Below, piece after piece: positions 1 through 8,272 of a stretch of DNA of 10,751 bases (the first letter of the stretch is position 1; every line of letters begins with the position of its first letter). The notes beneath the pieces were generated by a model that made no database searches, was not told the DNA's origin, and saw only the letters and a program-made list of their open reading frames with translations. The position numbers and the translations under genes were made by a program. The DNA is from B1SED10-225 sp964501415 (lineage in GTDB: Bacteria; Bacillota_I; Bacilli_A; Izemoplasmatales; Izemoplasmataceae), in the NCBI GenBank assembly GCA_964501415.1, contig CAZCSL010000033.1:1-10751 (forward strand). Reading direction: 5' to 3'.

Positions 1-969
1 TAAGATGGCCTCTTCATCCACGATACTGGCGCTGATATCAAGGTGAGCTAAATTCAAAAGATAGTTTAAATCATACCGATCCATGAAATTCTCAATATGT
101 TCAAGGATGTCTTCTAAAAGTTCATCTTCGAAATCTAAATCATCTTCTAACGCTTCTTCAAACTCCTTGTAAAGCAACGCTTCTAAATCGTCTCTAAACT
201 CATTGGGTAAAATCAGATGAATCCAATCAGAATCAAAACCTAGAATCGTTCTTGCATCAAAATCATCTTCTTCCATCAACATATCTAAGAAGAAACCTGC
301 GTCCATGTATGCTTCAAAAAAGTTTTCGGACTCCTTGATGATAAAGTGCAAGCGAACTTGATCACTTGGGGTATCGGGCATATTGTCAAATGATACTTCG
401 ATGATCGTTTCTGTAATAATCGGTGAGGATTCAACGATGCGTTGGGTAATATCAAATTGGATGGAAGAAATCCCCTCTGGGGTATCCATCGTCATGCCCA
501 TTTGCATCAGCATCTCCATGGCGTTTGAATTTTCCAAACGCTCAAAGACCTCATCCATATGCGTAAAATCGTTGTTAAATCTTGCTAAGGCTTCCTCAGC
601 AAGGGTCTTTTTGTCAATATCAAAAACAGCCGTTAAGTTTAAATCTTGTGTCGCGGTGAAACTCGTTGGATTGTCTGTGCTAAAAATTTCTTGCGTATCG
701 ATATTGTACCAATGTTCAAAGGTCATATGCTGTGGAACTGTGGTTTCTATCGTAACGATTTCATCGGTCTCAATATCGCCATCGGGTGTGACGGTAATAA
801 ACGCGCCCATCGCATCGGTTGATACGTTGATGTTAATGATGGTCACATCACCATTATCGTCTCCATTCTCGCCGCCATTATCTGGTTCTTCTCCTCCATT
901 GCCTAGGTCGCAAGCAACCAATACCAATGTCAGCAAGGTGAAAATGAAAAGCATGAAAAACTTCTTCAT
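1..969 (-). CDS. Lipoprotein with InlB-like repeat (partial; 3' end beyond the left edge)
   Basis: The open frame reads on the minus strand from ATG at 969-967 to the window edge, 323 codons without a stop, so the C-terminus is missing. The start is fixed by AGGAGG at 977-982, seven bases upstream. Residues 1-20 form a lipoprotein signal: MKK, a hydrophobic core and LVLVAC with Cys20 as the lipidation site. It should be exported and anchored to the outer face of the membrane. Residues 24-41 are a low-complexity Asn/Gly/Glu/Asp linker. Residues about 47-117 resemble a divergent InlB B-repeat / Listeria-type repeat: the pattern ITVTPDG, FEHWYN, STDNP and LTAVF follows that family. The rest (about 118-323) is acidic, Met- and Phe-rich, and I do not recognise it. 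Its role is unknown; a surface-exposed or binding protein is the cautious reading. The plus-strand open frame at 383-1018 is a shadow of this gene. Confidence 0.85.
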   Translation of the reverse strand, partial: MKKFFMLFIFTLLTLVLVACDLGNGGEEPDNGGENGDDNGDVTIININVSTDAMGAFITVTPDGDIETDEIVTIETTVPQHMTFEHWYNIDTQEIFSTDNPTSFTATQDLNLTAVFDIDKKTLAEEALARFNNDFTHMDEVFERLENSNAMEMLMQMGMTMDTPEGISSIQFDITQRIVESSPIITETIIEVSFDNMPDTPSDQVRLHFIIKESENFFEAYMDAGFFLDMLMEEDDFDARTILGFDSDWIHLILPNEFRDDLEALLYKEFEEALEDDLDFEDELLEDILEHIENFMDRYDLNYLLNLAHLDISASIVDEEAIL

Positions 970-991
970 TTTAAATCCTCCTTTTTTTACT

Positions 992-1019
992 TTTAAAGCG
1001 AATCCAAACGTGCTTTAAA
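992..1019 (-). repeat. Inverted repeat in the lipoprotein leader
   Basis: TTTAAAGC (992-999) and GCTTTAAA (1012-1019) are perfect 8-base arms around a 12-base loop. In the minus-strand transcript this would fold as a hairpin whose 3' arm lies nine bases upstream of the AGGAGG site. It could affect mRNA stability or ribosome access. No T-run follows on the minus strand, so it is not an intrinsic terminator. Function is inferred only from position. Confidence 0.5.
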
Positions 1020-1063
1020 TCCCTTGATGAAGGACTGCAGAAAGCTTTTATGATTATAGGTAT

Positions 1064-1092
1064 ATCATACCAACAACACCCCTCAATTACAA
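1064..1092 (-). promoter_or_regulatory. Candidate promoter for the lipoprotein gene
   Basis: On the minus strand, TTGTAA (1087-1092) and TATGAT (1064-1069) are separated by 17 bases, a good sigma-A-like match, giving a leader of about 90 bases. A small inverted repeat GGTAT/ATACC (1059-1071) overlaps the -10 box and could be an operator. A second TATAAT (1053-1058) lies just downstream but has no good -35 partner. Confidence 0.45.
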
Positions 1093-1257
1093 GATAAATC
1101 GTATTAGATGCGCTAGCTTCAATGCGTATGATAACCATTTATTTCAGCTTTTAACGCCTTTAAGTCCTAAATCATCCTATAAAAAATAATTGGTGATTGA
1201 AAAATAGATTATGCATGATGTGTTTAGGTACAATAATCATAGGAAAGGTAAATATAG

Positions 1258-1286
1258 TTGAAAAGACCTTTTAAATTGAGTATAAT
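1258..1286 (+). promoter_or_regulatory. Sigma-A-type promoter for the membrane GGDEF gene
   Basis: TTGAAA (1258-1263), a 17-base spacer and a perfect TATAAT (1281-1286). Transcription would start near 1293, giving a leader of about 30 bases before the ATG at 1322. This is one of the best promoter matches in the window. Confidence 0.7.
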
Positions 1287-1321
1287 TAAATGGTTGTAAA
1301 TAGACTTTTGGAGTGCTAAAA

Positions 1322-2377
1322 ATGGATCCAATCTTAAATAACAACGATCAAGACCAAAACAATTTGATAAAGTTAAGACAAGCCCGCTTTATCAATGTCA
1401 GTTTTTCGTTGATGCTGATGGCTTTTGTCATCGGTATACTCGCTAATGTTTTATTGACACAAAATTTAGTAGCCATCGTGATGCTCAGTATTTTTTTGTT
1501 TGTTAACTTAGCTTTAATGGGCTTTCATCATTTTAAAAAGAAATATGATGTGACTTCTACTATCTTAAATATTTTTGTGTTGATAAGTTTTCTTGTTTAT
1601 TTGCACATAGCTGAACAAGCTGTATTTGTGCTTTATCTTTTTCCTGCCATACCGGTGGTTTCACTCTATTTATCCGGTTTGTTTAAAGGCACGATTTATT
1701 CAGTAGCAACGTTCACAATTACCGTGTTATACATCATCGTTATCCGCGATGGATGGGATGAGATTATTTTCCAAACCGGATCATTGATGAATTTTTTGGT
1801 GGGTAGTTTAGGCTTGTTTTGTTTGATTTATCTTTATGAAATCAATATTCGCGATGTTCAAAAACAACTTCAAAAGAACAATGTTCATCTACACACCCTA
1901 GCCACAACCGATAGTTTAACGAAGCTTTATAATCGCGATTGGCTTGAGAAAACCTTACAACAAAAAATCGCACAAAAAGAATCATTTTGTATCCTCATAA
2001 GTGATTTAGATAATTTTAAAACGATTAACGATAATTTTGGACACACCGAAGGTGACCGTGTTTTAAAAACGTTGGCACAGCATTTCAAAACCACTAAGAA
2101 AACAAATACCCATGTTGGCCGTTGGGGCGGCGATGAGTTTTTGATCATTTGTGATGATACTAATATCAAAGAAAGTCTTAGCATGGCTGAGGTATTTCGA
2201 GCTAAGTGCAATCAGTTTTTAAAAACCTTTGACACGTCCGTTTCAATCAGTTTTGGTGTAGCTAGTTTTAAAAAAGATGATTCCTTGAACACCCTGCTTC
2301 AAAGGGCTGATAAAGGACTTTATAAATCTAAGAACGGTGGGAAAAATAAAGCCTCAACCATCGAGACTGTTAGTTAG
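1322..2377 (+). CDS. Membrane-bound GGDEF diguanylate cyclase
   Basis: A 351-residue protein predicted to make c-di-GMP from two GTP. ATG 1322 is preferred over the in-frame GTG at 1313 because GGAG (1310-1313) sits eight bases before the ATG but overlaps the GTG. Residues about 22-173 contain six hydrophobic segments (roughly 22-44, 47-67, 79-96, 98-118, 122-141, 155-173), a MASE-like membrane sensor that I cannot assign to a named family. A short linker (about 174-190) leads to the GGDEF domain (about 194-345). The metal-binding aspartate lies in SDLDNF (Asp228), followed by INDNFGH, and the signature GGDEF at 269-273 is intact. The product-inhibition RxxD site is absent: the equivalent residues are KTNT. 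Catalytic activity without I-site feedback is therefore likely (inference). The gene has its own promoter and faces the next gene across a shared terminator. Confidence 0.88.
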   Translation: MDPILNNNDQDQNNLIKLRQARFINVSFSLMLMAFVIGILANVLLTQNLVAIVMLSIFLFVNLALMGFHHFKKKYDVTSTILNIFVLISFLVYLHIAEQAVFVLYLFPAIPVVSLYLSGLFKGTIYSVATFTITVLYIIVIRDGWDEIIFQTGSLMNFLVGSLGLFCLIYLYEINIRDVQKQLQKNNVHLHTLATTDSLTKLYNRDWLEKTLQQKIAQKESFCILISDLDNFKTINDNFGHTEGDRVLKTLAQHFKTTKKTNTHVGRWGGDEFLIICDDTNIKESLSMAEVFRAKCNQFLKTFDTSVSISFGVASFKKDDSLNTLLQRADKGLYKSKNGGKNKASTIETVS

Positions 2378-2385
2378 TCATGTTT

Positions 2386-2429
2386 AAAAAGACAACGGAT
2401 ATCAAGTTAAGATGACCGTTGTCTTTTTT
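2386..2429. terminator. Bidirectional intrinsic terminator between convergent genes
   Basis: AAAAAGACAACGG (2386-2398) pairs perfectly with CCGTTGTCTTTTT (2416-2428) around a 17-base loop. The A-run on one side and T-run on the other let it act in both directions. It lies between the stop of the plus-strand GGDEF gene (2377) and the stop of the minus-strand EAL gene (2434-2432). Confidence 0.8.
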
Positions 2430-2431
2430 AT

Positions 2432-4717
2432 TTATTCTTTTGCGATGTGTCTATTCAGTAAACTTATCACATTTTCTTTTTCTAAAGCTTTATTAAAGTA
2501 AAATCCTTGTGCATAATCACATTTCATGGTCTTAAGTATGTTTAACTCTTCTTTGGTTTCAACGCCTTCTGCAATGGTAGTGAAATTAAGTTTTTTACTC
2601 ATCGTTAAAATGGTTTCAACCAATACTTTGGAACGTTGGTTGCTCGTTATCTTAGAGATAAAACTTCGGTCAATTTTAATGAAATCTATATTAGCGTGCG
2701 CTAAATAGGATAAGGATGAATAGCCCATTCCAAAGTCATCAATCGCTAATCTTATGTTGGCTTCTTTTAGTGTTTTTAACGTATTGTCTAAAATCTCGGG
2801 ATTCTCAGATAAGACCGATTCTGTGATTTCAATAATCATAGCATGCGGTTCTATAGCTTGGGTTTTAATGGTTTTAATAATATATTTAGCAAAATCTTCT
2901 TTACTCAGTTCATAGTTAGAAGCGTTGATGCTGATGGTCAAATAACGTTTATTTGACGCTCTTGACATTTGTTGGTGAAGGGTGCAAGCTTCTGAGAGTA
3001 CGAATTTGCCTAGTTCATTAATCAAACCGCTTTCTTCAGCGATGGGGATAAATTCTAGTGGACTAATTTCTCCAAGGGTTTTCATCGTTAAGCGGGATAA
3101 TGCTTCTAAGCCAGCCAAGGTATTGGTTTCGTCTAATTTATATTGTGGTTGGAACACCACGCGCAGTTGATGGGTATCGTCTTTATCAATCAACACGCTT
3201 TTTAAAGCTTGTTCGATGGCTTCTTTGCGTTTTATGGAAGTGATAATATTTTCATTAAATAATTGATAGCCACTTTGATTGGATGTCTTGCTTTCCTTCA
3301 TCGTTGCTTTTAAGTCGGATAAGACTTTTGCGGTACTGTAACTTGCATGGACTTTATTATGGACGGCAATAGATAATGAAATATCCAAATCAAGATTATC
3401 TATGTAATAATTGCCTTCCAATTGTTCGAAAATCTTGGATATTTCTTGGTGCAAAGCTTCTTTAGATTGAATGGCTTTGATAATTAAAAAATCATCGGCA
3501 TCTAAACGATATAGCGATGTTTCTGGAAAAAACACCTTGAGTTTAGTACTAACTTGCCTTAGGATTTCGTCTCCAGTATCTAGACCATAAAGGGAATTCA
3601 ATAAGTTGAACTTGTTAATGTTTAACAAGATATAACTGTATTGATTTAGTTTCTTCTTTTTGGCCAAGGCCTTAAGCGTCATGTCTAAATAGGTTCTGGA
3701 TTGTAGTTTGGTGAGGGCATCTGTCCTTAAGCCTTCAAAATTGGCTTTGCGCATTTTGTATGCATAAATGCCAGAACCTGCCATCAAAAGATAAATAATG
3801 ATCCCTATGGTTAAAATCATTGCAGTAACTTCTCTTGTGACAACAGACATATATGTGACGTCATAGCCTATGTTCAAAAGACCGATCATCTCTTCTTGAA
3901 CTTTAATAGGATGGCCAACACAGTAAGCTTTCGTATCTTCTAAATCGTGATGATGCCTGATGGTAAAGGGAGTGAAAGTTAGAAACGACTCCTCAATATA
4001 GTCATCTTGTGTCCTTTCGCCAATAAAAGACATATCGCTGTGCGCTTGTATGATATAGTTTCGATCGATAAAGCGTGCATAAACGACATTTTCATCTTGG
4101 GCAATTTGATCTATTAAGGATTGAATCGTTAATAGGCTTAAAATACTATCCTCCGCATCGGCTAAAATAGCTAGTTGAAGCATAGCCCCTTCTTGATTCT
4201 TAAAATTCCCAAGCTTATAAAACCGACCGTCATACTCAGAAGCGCGAACGCCTTCTATCAATTCGGTTTCTTCACTGTGAAAAAAAGCATGTAATGGATG
4301 GTCTTTTGAAATATAAGAAGGCAAAACATCTTCAAGCTCATGTGAAGCATAGGCTAAGTTACCATCGCTATCTATCCATAAGGCGTATGAAAGCATATCA
4401 TTTTGTTCGGTTAGGTCTTTTAAAAATGCATCATCTACATCATCGAAGTTTTCAAAGACATATGTTTTGGCTTCGATCAATACATGCTCATATAAACGTT
4501 CAATCTCATCATTAATACGTTCATAATCCACAAACCGCTGAGCGATGAAATCGGCAAACAGTTCAATCTTTTTTTCGTTCTCAGCTTCATAATTTGAGCG
4601 AATCATGCTAGTCATGATCATCGTAATCGTAGTAACAAAAACGAGCATAAGAAAAAAATAGACCACTAGTCTTAACCAAAGATATTCCTTAAAAAGGCGC
4701 ATGGGTTTTTTTGACAT
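2432..4717 (-). CDS. Cache-like sensor, degenerate GGDEF, EAL c-di-GMP phosphodiesterase
   Basis: A 761-residue membrane protein predicted to hydrolyse c-di-GMP. The start at 4717 has a GAGGGG-type RBS (4722-4727) close upstream. TM1 is about residues 13-37 and TM2 about 297-320. The roughly 260 outside residues between them look like a double Cache-type sensor, with repeated hydrophobic-strand patterns such as YALWIDSDGNLAY and VVYARFIDRNYII. The cytoplasmic GGDEF domain (about 330-480) is degenerate: the signature reads DADDF (406-410), the metal aspartate is Asn366 (LNINKF), and there is no RxxD. It should not make c-di-GMP and may bind GTP or act as a linker. The EAL domain (about 505-755) keeps the catalytic set: Glu538 of EAL, Asn598, Glu630, Asp660-Asp661 of DDFGMGYSS, Lys681, Glu717 of AEGVET and Gln737. 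It should therefore be an active phosphodiesterase. The gene is separated from its upstream neighbour by a terminator and has its own promoter. Confidence 0.9.
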   Translation of the reverse strand: MSKKPMRLFKEYLWLRLVVYFFLMLVFVTTITMIMTSMIRSNYEAENEKKIELFADFIAQRFVDYERINDEIERLYEHVLIEAKTYVFENFDDVDDAFLKDLTEQNDMLSYALWIDSDGNLAYASHELEDVLPSYISKDHPLHAFFHSEETELIEGVRASEYDGRFYKLGNFKNQEGAMLQLAILADAEDSILSLLTIQSLIDQIAQDENVVYARFIDRNYIIQAHSDMSFIGERTQDDYIEESFLTFTPFTIRHHHDLEDTKAYCVGHPIKVQEEMIGLLNIGYDVTYMSVVTREVTAMILTIGIIIYLLMAGSGIYAYKMRKANFEGLRTDALTKLQSRTYLDMTLKALAKKKKLNQYSYILLNINKFNLLNSLYGLDTGDEILRQVSTKLKVFFPETSLYRLDADDFLIIKAIQSKEALHQEISKIFEQLEGNYYIDNLDLDISLSIAVHNKVHASYSTAKVLSDLKATMKESKTSNQSGYQLFNENIITSIKRKEAIEQALKSVLIDKDDTHQLRVVFQPQYKLDETNTLAGLEALSRLTMKTLGEISPLEFIPIAEESGLINELGKFVLSEACTLHQQMSRASNKRYLTISINASNYELSKEDFAKYIIKTIKTQAIEPHAMIIEITESVLSENPEILDNTLKTLKEANIRLAIDDFGMGYSSLSYLAHANIDFIKIDRSFISKITSNQRSKVLVETILTMSKKLNFTTIAEGVETKEELNILKTMKCDYAQGFYFNKALEKENVISLLNRHIAKE

Positions 4718-4745
4718 GATACCCCTCTACTTCCATGATAATTTC

Positions 4746-4775
4746 ATTATACTATAATTATCACAAATATACTAA
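4746..4775 (-). promoter_or_regulatory. Candidate promoter for the EAL gene
   Basis: On the minus strand there is a perfect TATAAT (4746-4751) with a weak -35, TTAGTA (4770-4775), at 18 bases. The start would be near 4739, only about 22 bases before the ATG. The rest of the 4718-4910 gap contains the upstream gene's terminator and nothing else that I can support. Confidence 0.45.
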
Positions 4776-4864
4776 GCCATCTTAGTGATGAGCTCGAAGA
4801 AAACGTCTTATGATTTTGATTTACGCTATGTAAACCCCATGGCAACACGGTGTTTAGTCGATAA

Positions 4865-4898
4865 AAAAGGAAGTACGCCATATAACGTACTTCCTTTT
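4865..4898 (-). terminator. Intrinsic terminator of the GGDEF/HD-GYP gene
   Basis: AAAAGGAAGTACG (4865-4877) and CGTACTTCCTTTT (4886-4898) form a perfect 13-base stem with an 8-base loop. On the minus strand the 3' arm ends in a run of T. It begins about 12 bases after the stop codon (4913-4911) and separates this gene from the EAL gene. Confidence 0.8.
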
Positions 4899-4910
4899 GA
4901 TAACCTTTTT

Positions 4911-7900
4911 TTAAAGTTTGGGCAATACATCTTCAAAAAACACTTTAACGAGTTCAGGATCAAATTTAATGCCTGCTAAATCTTGCATTTCTTTTTTGGC
5001 TTGGGCTTTAGGCTTGGGTTGCTTATAATTTTTAGGTCCCGTCATCGCATCATAGACCTCTGCAATACTACAAATTCTTGATAAAATTGGAATATCGACT
5101 TTTTTAATGCCTTTGGGGTATCCACTTCCATCCCATCGTTCGTGATGGTAAAGTACGGCATGTGCGATATCTACGGTTCCTTCTGTGGCGTTTAAAATGC
5201 GGTAGCCGATTTCACTATGCCGTTTGACTAGCGTCTCTTCATTGGCGTTTAAAGGCGTGGCTTTGTTTAAAATGGATTCTGAGATGGCTATTTTACCAAT
5301 ATCGTGATAGTGGCCTAGTTTTTCTAACAGTTCAATGTCGTGATTTTTTAAGTTTAATGCTTTACCTAGGGCAACGGAATATTTGGCAACATTTTTTGCA
5401 TGCAAGGCTTCATTGGGACTTTTGGCATAGAGGTTTTTAAGAATATTTTCAATGATGGAGGCTTGAATATTCGGCTTTTCGAACAATTTATGGTTATACA
5501 TGGCATCTTCAGCTTTTTTCAAGATTAAATCAGTATCTTGTGAGGCTTTGGTTTTGGTTTTACTCCCAAAGGATACAGAAATATCTAAGCCCATCACCCT
5601 TTTTTGTTTGATGCTTTTATAGTATTTATCAATGATTTTTTTGGCCTCTTCAGCGGAAGTTTTGGGCATGATTACCCCAACTTCATCGCCGCCGACTCGA
5701 GCGATAATGTCACTTTTACGAAATACGGATTTAAAAGTTTCTGCGGTTTTTTTAAGCAGTTCATCGCCTGTGTTGTGGCCAAAGGCATCGTTGATAAGCT
5801 TAAGACCGTTTAAATCCGCAACCACCAAGCTTAGCGGTAAATTGGCTTTGGTGTCTAATGCTTTTAATTTTTCATCTAAATACCTGCGGTTATAAAGACC
5901 GGTCAGGTGGTCATGCATACTTAAGTATTCGATTTCATCGAGGTGTTTCTTTTTGTCCGTATAATCCTTAAATACCAAAACCACACCCGTGATTTGATTG
6001 TGTTTATCTTTAATGGGCGCAGAACTAAGTTCGATCGGTCTTTCGATGCCATCTTTCGACGTTAAGATGGTGTCGCCTGATAAGACCATCGTAGATTTGG
6101 CAGCCATGACACTTTTTGCGGGATTGGGCAAGGGTTCTTGCGTAAACTCGTGTTTTAAGAATAATATTTCTTCAAGTGGTTTACCTAAGGCTTCATTTTG
6201 ATTAAAACCCGTTAGTTGTTCAGCAACGGGATTCAAGATAAGGATATTTCCTTTTGGGTCGGTAGAAATAATCCCATCTCCTACCGAAAGCAAGGTTGTT
6301 TCAAATAGTTGTTTTTCTTGTTGGATGGCTTGTTCGCTTTTTTGTAGTTGTTTCATGTAGCCAATTTGTTTTAAGGTAGCAACAACGTAATGACCAAATT
6401 GTTGTAAAAGCTGTTCTTCGTCTTTAGGATAACTGTGTTTTTTAACCACGGAGTCAAAACCGATAAAACCAAATAATTGGCCTTCGTTATATAGCGGATT
6501 GACTATAAGACTTTTGATACCTTGGGGTTCTAATATTTTTCTAACAGAATCATTTTGAGGCAAGGCAAAAACATCATCGATGATGACGGGTTCTTCATTT
6601 TCATGATAATCAAACCATAATTGAAATTCGGAAAAAGGAATTTTTTGCAAATTATCAATCTCTGGTTTGATCCCTTCTGCGCACCATTCATACGTGTTGT
6701 TGGTCAACCGGTTTTTATAGTCGTGTTCAAAGACATAAACGCGATCAGCGACGGTTATTTGTGCCACTTCTTCAAGCGCTTTATGCATCGCTTTTTCAAC
6801 GTTATCGAGTGTTGCTTGTTTTAAGTATTCCAAGGCATTTAAAATGGTTTGTTGGTTTTTGTTTTGCGTTTCAATTTGGCGTTCTTTCTCAACCCTCGTT
6901 GTAATATCACGAGTCACACCGTGGATACCGATGGGTTGATTATCATCATCTATCAGATGTGTCATTTTCATCGCTACATAAAGGATAGAACCGTCTTTTT
7001 TCTTCACAGGAATCTCAATTTCAACGGTCGCATCTTTACTCTTTTCAGCCTTAAGTTTTCTTAAAGCTTTATCAACAATGGGACGTTGTGATTTATGTAT
7101 CCACTGATAAAGGGAGGTATTGATGTAAGCAGAAGGCGGATTTTCAAGTAAGCGTTCCGCAGACGGACTGACCCAAGTAATGTTAAAATCCAAATCTGTC
7201 GTCCACACCACATCGGCAATATTATGGGCTAATAGACGATAAGTTTGCTCACTGGTCTTTAAATATTGTAGCAGTTTAGTATATTTTTTTTGCACGCGTT
7301 CTCGGTCGATTACAATACCGATTAGGTTGGCATAAAGCTCAACTGGCTGCGTTTGATTGAATGTGTCTGCTTTTGACATCAGCAACGTAAAATCGCCTAA
7401 CATTTTACCATCTTTGGTAATTTTAACCACCACAACCTCACCAATATCAAACGTTTTTAACAAAAGCTTAACTAAAGAGGGGGCGATGACATCGCTAATC
7501 AGTTCCCCAAGATGGGCAAAACGGGTGGTGGTTTGATCCTTGATTTTCTCTGCACGCGTCTCATCATGGTCCCACTTGGTTTCTTTTAAATCAATACCAA
7601 TAAGTTTTAGTGCCCTTGAAATAGCCTTCCTATTTCCACTAACGGCCTTGGTGATAAAATATTCGCCTTTTTCATCATAGACGTTAATCGCTGCAAAACG
7701 CGCTTTAGATAATATTTTTATGGTATTGGCAATCTCTTGATAATCAATGGCTTTATTAAAGTCGTGTTCGATGAATTGATTTGATTCTACCGTTATATCA
7801 TGAAGGGCTTTGATATACGCTTTTTCTTCCGTTATATCAATGAACGTAGTCGCAAAAAACCCTTCCTCAACTGAATAAGCTTTTATTCTATACCAGCGCT

Positions 7901-8189
7901 TAAGGGGCTTTGAATAAGCTTCAAAGGTTTTGTTTAATTTCTTAGCCGCAATCTCACCATAAAAGGCTATCCAGTCAAAAGGATCATCAATAATCTTGGG
8001 CAATACTTTTGTGATCGGTTGATTAAGCAATTGTTTGCGTTTTAAACCCGTCATCTTTTCAAACGCTTCATTGACTTCGATGAACGTATAATCAACGGGC
8101 TTTTGCTGATCATCATAAAGAACTTTATGATAGCCAAATGCGATAGGTGAGTGCTCGATTAAATGTTGGTGGATAGGTTTATTTGCCAT
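4911..8189 (-). CDS. PAS-GAF-PAS-GAF-PAS-GGDEF-HD-GYP hybrid c-di-GMP enzyme
   Basis: A 1092-residue protein with no signal or membrane segment, so cytoplasmic. The start at 8189 has AGGAG (8196-8200) six bases upstream. Domains: PAS 6-125 (ending FIDITEEK), GAF-like 140-305, PAS 313-440 (ending TRDITTR), GAF 455-615 (the ADRVYVFE ... YEWCAEGI subtype), PAS 625-752, GGDEF 760-910 and HD-GYP 915-1092. The GGDEF domain has metal Asp792 (ADLNGLK), the signature variant GGDEV (833-837) and an RxxD I-site, RKSD (824-827). The HD-GYP domain has HDIGK (His962, Asp963), HHERWDGSGYP (His1015, His1016, GYP 1023-1025) and IAEVYDAM. In the last motif Glu1044 stands where many HD-GYP proteins have Asp. 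Both synthesis and hydrolysis of c-di-GMP are possible; phosphodiesterase output looks secure, cyclase output less so. Five sensory modules suggest integration of several cytosolic signals (inference). Confidence 0.9.
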   Translation of the reverse strand: MANKPIHQHLIEHSPIAFGYHKVLYDDQQKPVDYTFIEVNEAFEKMTGLKRKQLLNQPITKVLPKIIDDPFDWIAFYGEIAAKKLNKTFEAYSKPLKRWYRIKAYSVEEGFFATTFIDITEEKAYIKALHDITVESNQFIEHDFNKAIDYQEIANTIKILSKARFAAINVYDEKGEYFITKAVSGNRKAISRALKLIGIDLKETKWDHDETRAEKIKDQTTTRFAHLGELISDVIAPSLVKLLLKTFDIGEVVVVKITKDGKMLGDFTLLMSKADTFNQTQPVELYANLIGIVIDRERVQKKYTKLLQYLKTSEQTYRLLAHNIADVVWTTDLDFNITWVSPSAERLLENPPSAYINTSLYQWIHKSQRPIVDKALRKLKAEKSKDATVEIEIPVKKKDGSILYVAMKMTHLIDDDNQPIGIHGVTRDITTRVEKERQIETQNKNQQTILNALEYLKQATLDNVEKAMHKALEEVAQITVADRVYVFEHDYKNRLTNNTYEWCAEGIKPEIDNLQKIPFSEFQLWFDYHENEEPVIIDDVFALPQNDSVRKILEPQGIKSLIVNPLYNEGQLFGFIGFDSVVKKHSYPKDEEQLLQQFGHYVVATLKQIGYMKQLQKSEQAIQQEKQLFETTLLSVGDGIISTDPKGNILILNPVAEQLTGFNQNEALGKPLEEILFLKHEFTQEPLPNPAKSVMAAKSTMVLSGDTILTSKDGIERPIELSSAPIKDKHNQITGVVLVFKDYTDKKKHLDEIEYLSMHDHLTGLYNRRYLDEKLKALDTKANLPLSLVVADLNGLKLINDAFGHNTGDELLKKTAETFKSVFRKSDIIARVGGDEVGVIMPKTSAEEAKKIIDKYYKSIKQKRVMGLDISVSFGSKTKTKASQDTDLILKKAEDAMYNHKLFEKPNIQASIIENILKNLYAKSPNEALHAKNVAKYSVALGKALNLKNHDIELLEKLGHYHDIGKIAISESILNKATPLNANEETLVKRHSEIGYRILNATEGTVDIAHAVLYHHERWDGSGYPKGIKKVDIPILSRICSIAEVYDAMTGPKNYKQPKPKAQAKKEMQDLAGIKFDPELVKVFFEDVLPKL

Positions 8190-8272
8190 AAATTACTCCT
8201 AGGTTTGACGTGATAAAAACATGCCTTTAAGTGCATCTTTAAACGATAACCTTGATTGAAAACAGGCTTTGC

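Larger units (their letters stand above)
970..1321. other. Divergent intergenic region between lipoprotein and membrane GGDEF gene
   Basis: About 350 bases without a gene. It holds the lipoprotein RBS, a hairpin-forming inverted repeat in the lipoprotein leader (992-1019), a candidate minus-strand promoter (1064-1092) and a strong plus-strand promoter (1258-1286). Between about 1095 and 1250 I see only AT-rich sequence with no convincing open frame, RNA or terminator. Confidence 0.6.

Noticed and set aside
383..1018. Plus-strand open frame of 211 codons
   Set aside because: It lies opposite the lipoprotein gene, which has a signal peptide, lipobox and AGGAGG site. The plus-strand frame has no family resemblance or clear RBS.
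4785..4979. Small plus-strand open frame of 64 codons
   Set aside because: It runs through the terminator hairpin and into the end of the hybrid gene in antisense, with no convincing RBS.
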